Shown piece by piece: positions 63,105 to 64,000 of a stretch of DNA of 64,000 nt (positions are counted from its first letter, which is position 1; each line of letters opens with the position of its first letter). Source of the stretch: an uncultured Bacteroidota bacterium. GTDB lineage: Bacteria > Bacteroidota > Bacteroidia > Bacteroidales > GWA2-32-17. The DNA is taken from assembly GCA_903837285.1 (NCBI GenBank), contig CAILUD010000117.1, positions 41,941 through 105,940 of the forward strand, written 5' to 3'. Below the pieces are notes generated by a model. The model worked only from the letters and a program-made list of their open reading frames with translations, was not told the DNA's origin and did not search any database. A program made the translations under genes and the position numbers.

Positions 63105-64000
63105 AATTTGTTATTTAAAAATTAAAGATACAAAATTACTTTAAAATTTCATAATTGCGTTTAAAACGCACAGAGTCCCTCACAGCTTAGTCTTTTGGCT
63201 TTTGAAAGGTTGTGTGGTATATGTCACAAGTTACAAACTTGCATTATTTGACTTAAACCCCTATCTGCTTGTTCGAGTAACGTTTAGTGTGATGCCTAAA
63301 CTGTAGCGTATACTCGATGAGTGTATCGAGAACAGTAGGAGCAACCTTTACTTCTCGATATACTGCGTTACTCGAAGTAGCATTGTTTATTTGCGTTTAA
63401 TTTCTTTTTTGTTTCGTGAGGACACGAACCATCGAGTAGGAAATTAGACGCGGATTTAAACCAAGAAACACGGATTAATGCAATTCCAATATTGTCATGC
63501 TGAGTGCACGAAGCATCTATTTTGACAATATAGTAAACGTCATCCTGAGGTGCAAAGCGAACTCGAAGGATGATGCTGGAAATAACCCTTTACTTCTCGA
63601 TACGCTTCGCTCCGCCGCGGCGGACGAAGTAGCAATGTTGAATGTGTTTAATTTTCCCTATTTCGTAAGGGGCATTTGTGCTAATTAGATGGCGGAGCAC
63701 AGTCCGCCATGACGATTGGGGGTGGTTTCCGTCATGGCGGGCTTGACCCGCCATCTGCTTAAGGATATGCTTGTTCGAGTAACGATTAGCATGATATATA
63801 AACTGTAGTGTAAACTCAATTAGTGTATCGAGAACTGCAGGAGTAACCTTTACTTCTCTATACACTGCGTTTCCGCCGCTCCGCCGCGGTGGAGGACGAA
63901 GTAGCAATTGTGTTAATGAGACGAATAGTATTTCAAGCGAGGACGCTTGAAATAGATTGGAGTCCGCCATGATGCTGAATATTGTACGTCATGGCGGGCA
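63105..64000. repeat. Noncoding repeat array at the right window edge
   Basis: No gene supported. A repeat of about 121-144 bp occurs at 63266-63386 and 63768-63911 (tgcttgttcgagtaacg to gaagtagca), with a third partial copy at 63588-63637. Also present: caagttacaaacttg (63227-63241), an atattgtca element (63489-63531), gtcatggcgggc palindromes (63731-63764; a partial one cut at 64000), GC palindromes at 63611-63624 and 63879-63894 (variant), and a tatttcaagcg-agga-cgcttgaaata hairpin (63929-63954). Confidence 0.82.

Noticed and set aside
63497..63970. Open frames on both strands near the right edge (63 and 126 codons)
   Set aside because: They consist of repeat sequence, including the GC palindrome translated as Pro/Arg/Gly-rich residues.

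Overview
The window reads as chromosomal DNA of an AT-rich member of the Bacteroidota, probably Bacteroidales-like. Three things point there. Many secreted proteins end in a type IX secretion (T9SS) type A sorting domain. Gene neighbourhoods typical of the phylum are present (atpBEFHAG; flippase-dut-nucleotidyltransferase-TPR-DUF4292-EnvC; ftsX-DUF3098-uppP-truB-queA). Several upstream regions carry the TAnnTTTG -7 box instead of E. coli-like promoters. No rRNA, tRNA, transposase gene, CRISPR array or phage block was seen.

Layout. 1-4896: F1Fo ATP synthase operon, cut at its 5' end, with a perfect hairpin between atpE and atpF and a terminator after atpG. 5090-18019, minus strand: a SRPBCC/GyrI protein, ybeY, an anti-sigma-like ATPase, a large DUF4175-type protein, then the cell-envelope cluster EnvC, DUF4292 lipoprotein, TPR lipoprotein, sugar nucleotidyltransferase, dut and flippase. 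A four-helix-bundle gene with three tandem repeats has apparently been inserted between the nucleotidyltransferase and dut. 18150-24284: a secreted S74 (tail-fibre-chaperone) protein, a glycosyltransferase, small lipoproteins, an FGE-fold protein, an unknown protein and a TSUP transporter. 24565-28609: a PadR regulator, two membrane proteins that look like GldL/GldM fusions, and a secreted Ntn-hydrolase-like membrane protein; this is one of the two most unusual loci.

28868-42920: a long co-directional run of T9SS cargo (two arylsulfotransferase-like proteins, a propeller protein, a metallophosphatase, a CotH-like protein and a repeat protein) leading into a VTC/DUF4956/DUF2490 module. A convergent T9SS protein follows. 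45058-53540: ftsX-DUF3098-uppP-truB-queA, a stand-alone EF-G flanked by two copies of a repeat of about 104 bp, and two glycosyltransferases. 53718-54173: a secreted tetraheme cytochrome c.

54225-64000 is accessory sequence. Dense arrays of palindromic repeats surround a giant SprB-repeat T9SS protein, a 48-residue RiPP-type precursor followed by an asparagine-synthetase-like cyclase (a candidate minimal lasso-peptide locus), and a RelE/ParE-type toxin-antitoxin pair. A 14-bp GC palindrome sits inside several unrelated repeats there, as if inserted.

The best candidates for undescribed biology are the PadR-controlled GldL/GldM-like fusion proteins, the precursor-plus-cyclase locus lacking visible leader-processing genes, and the surface sulfotransferase/CotH/VTC gene run. 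All functional statements rest on reading motifs in the sequence; no database search was possible.
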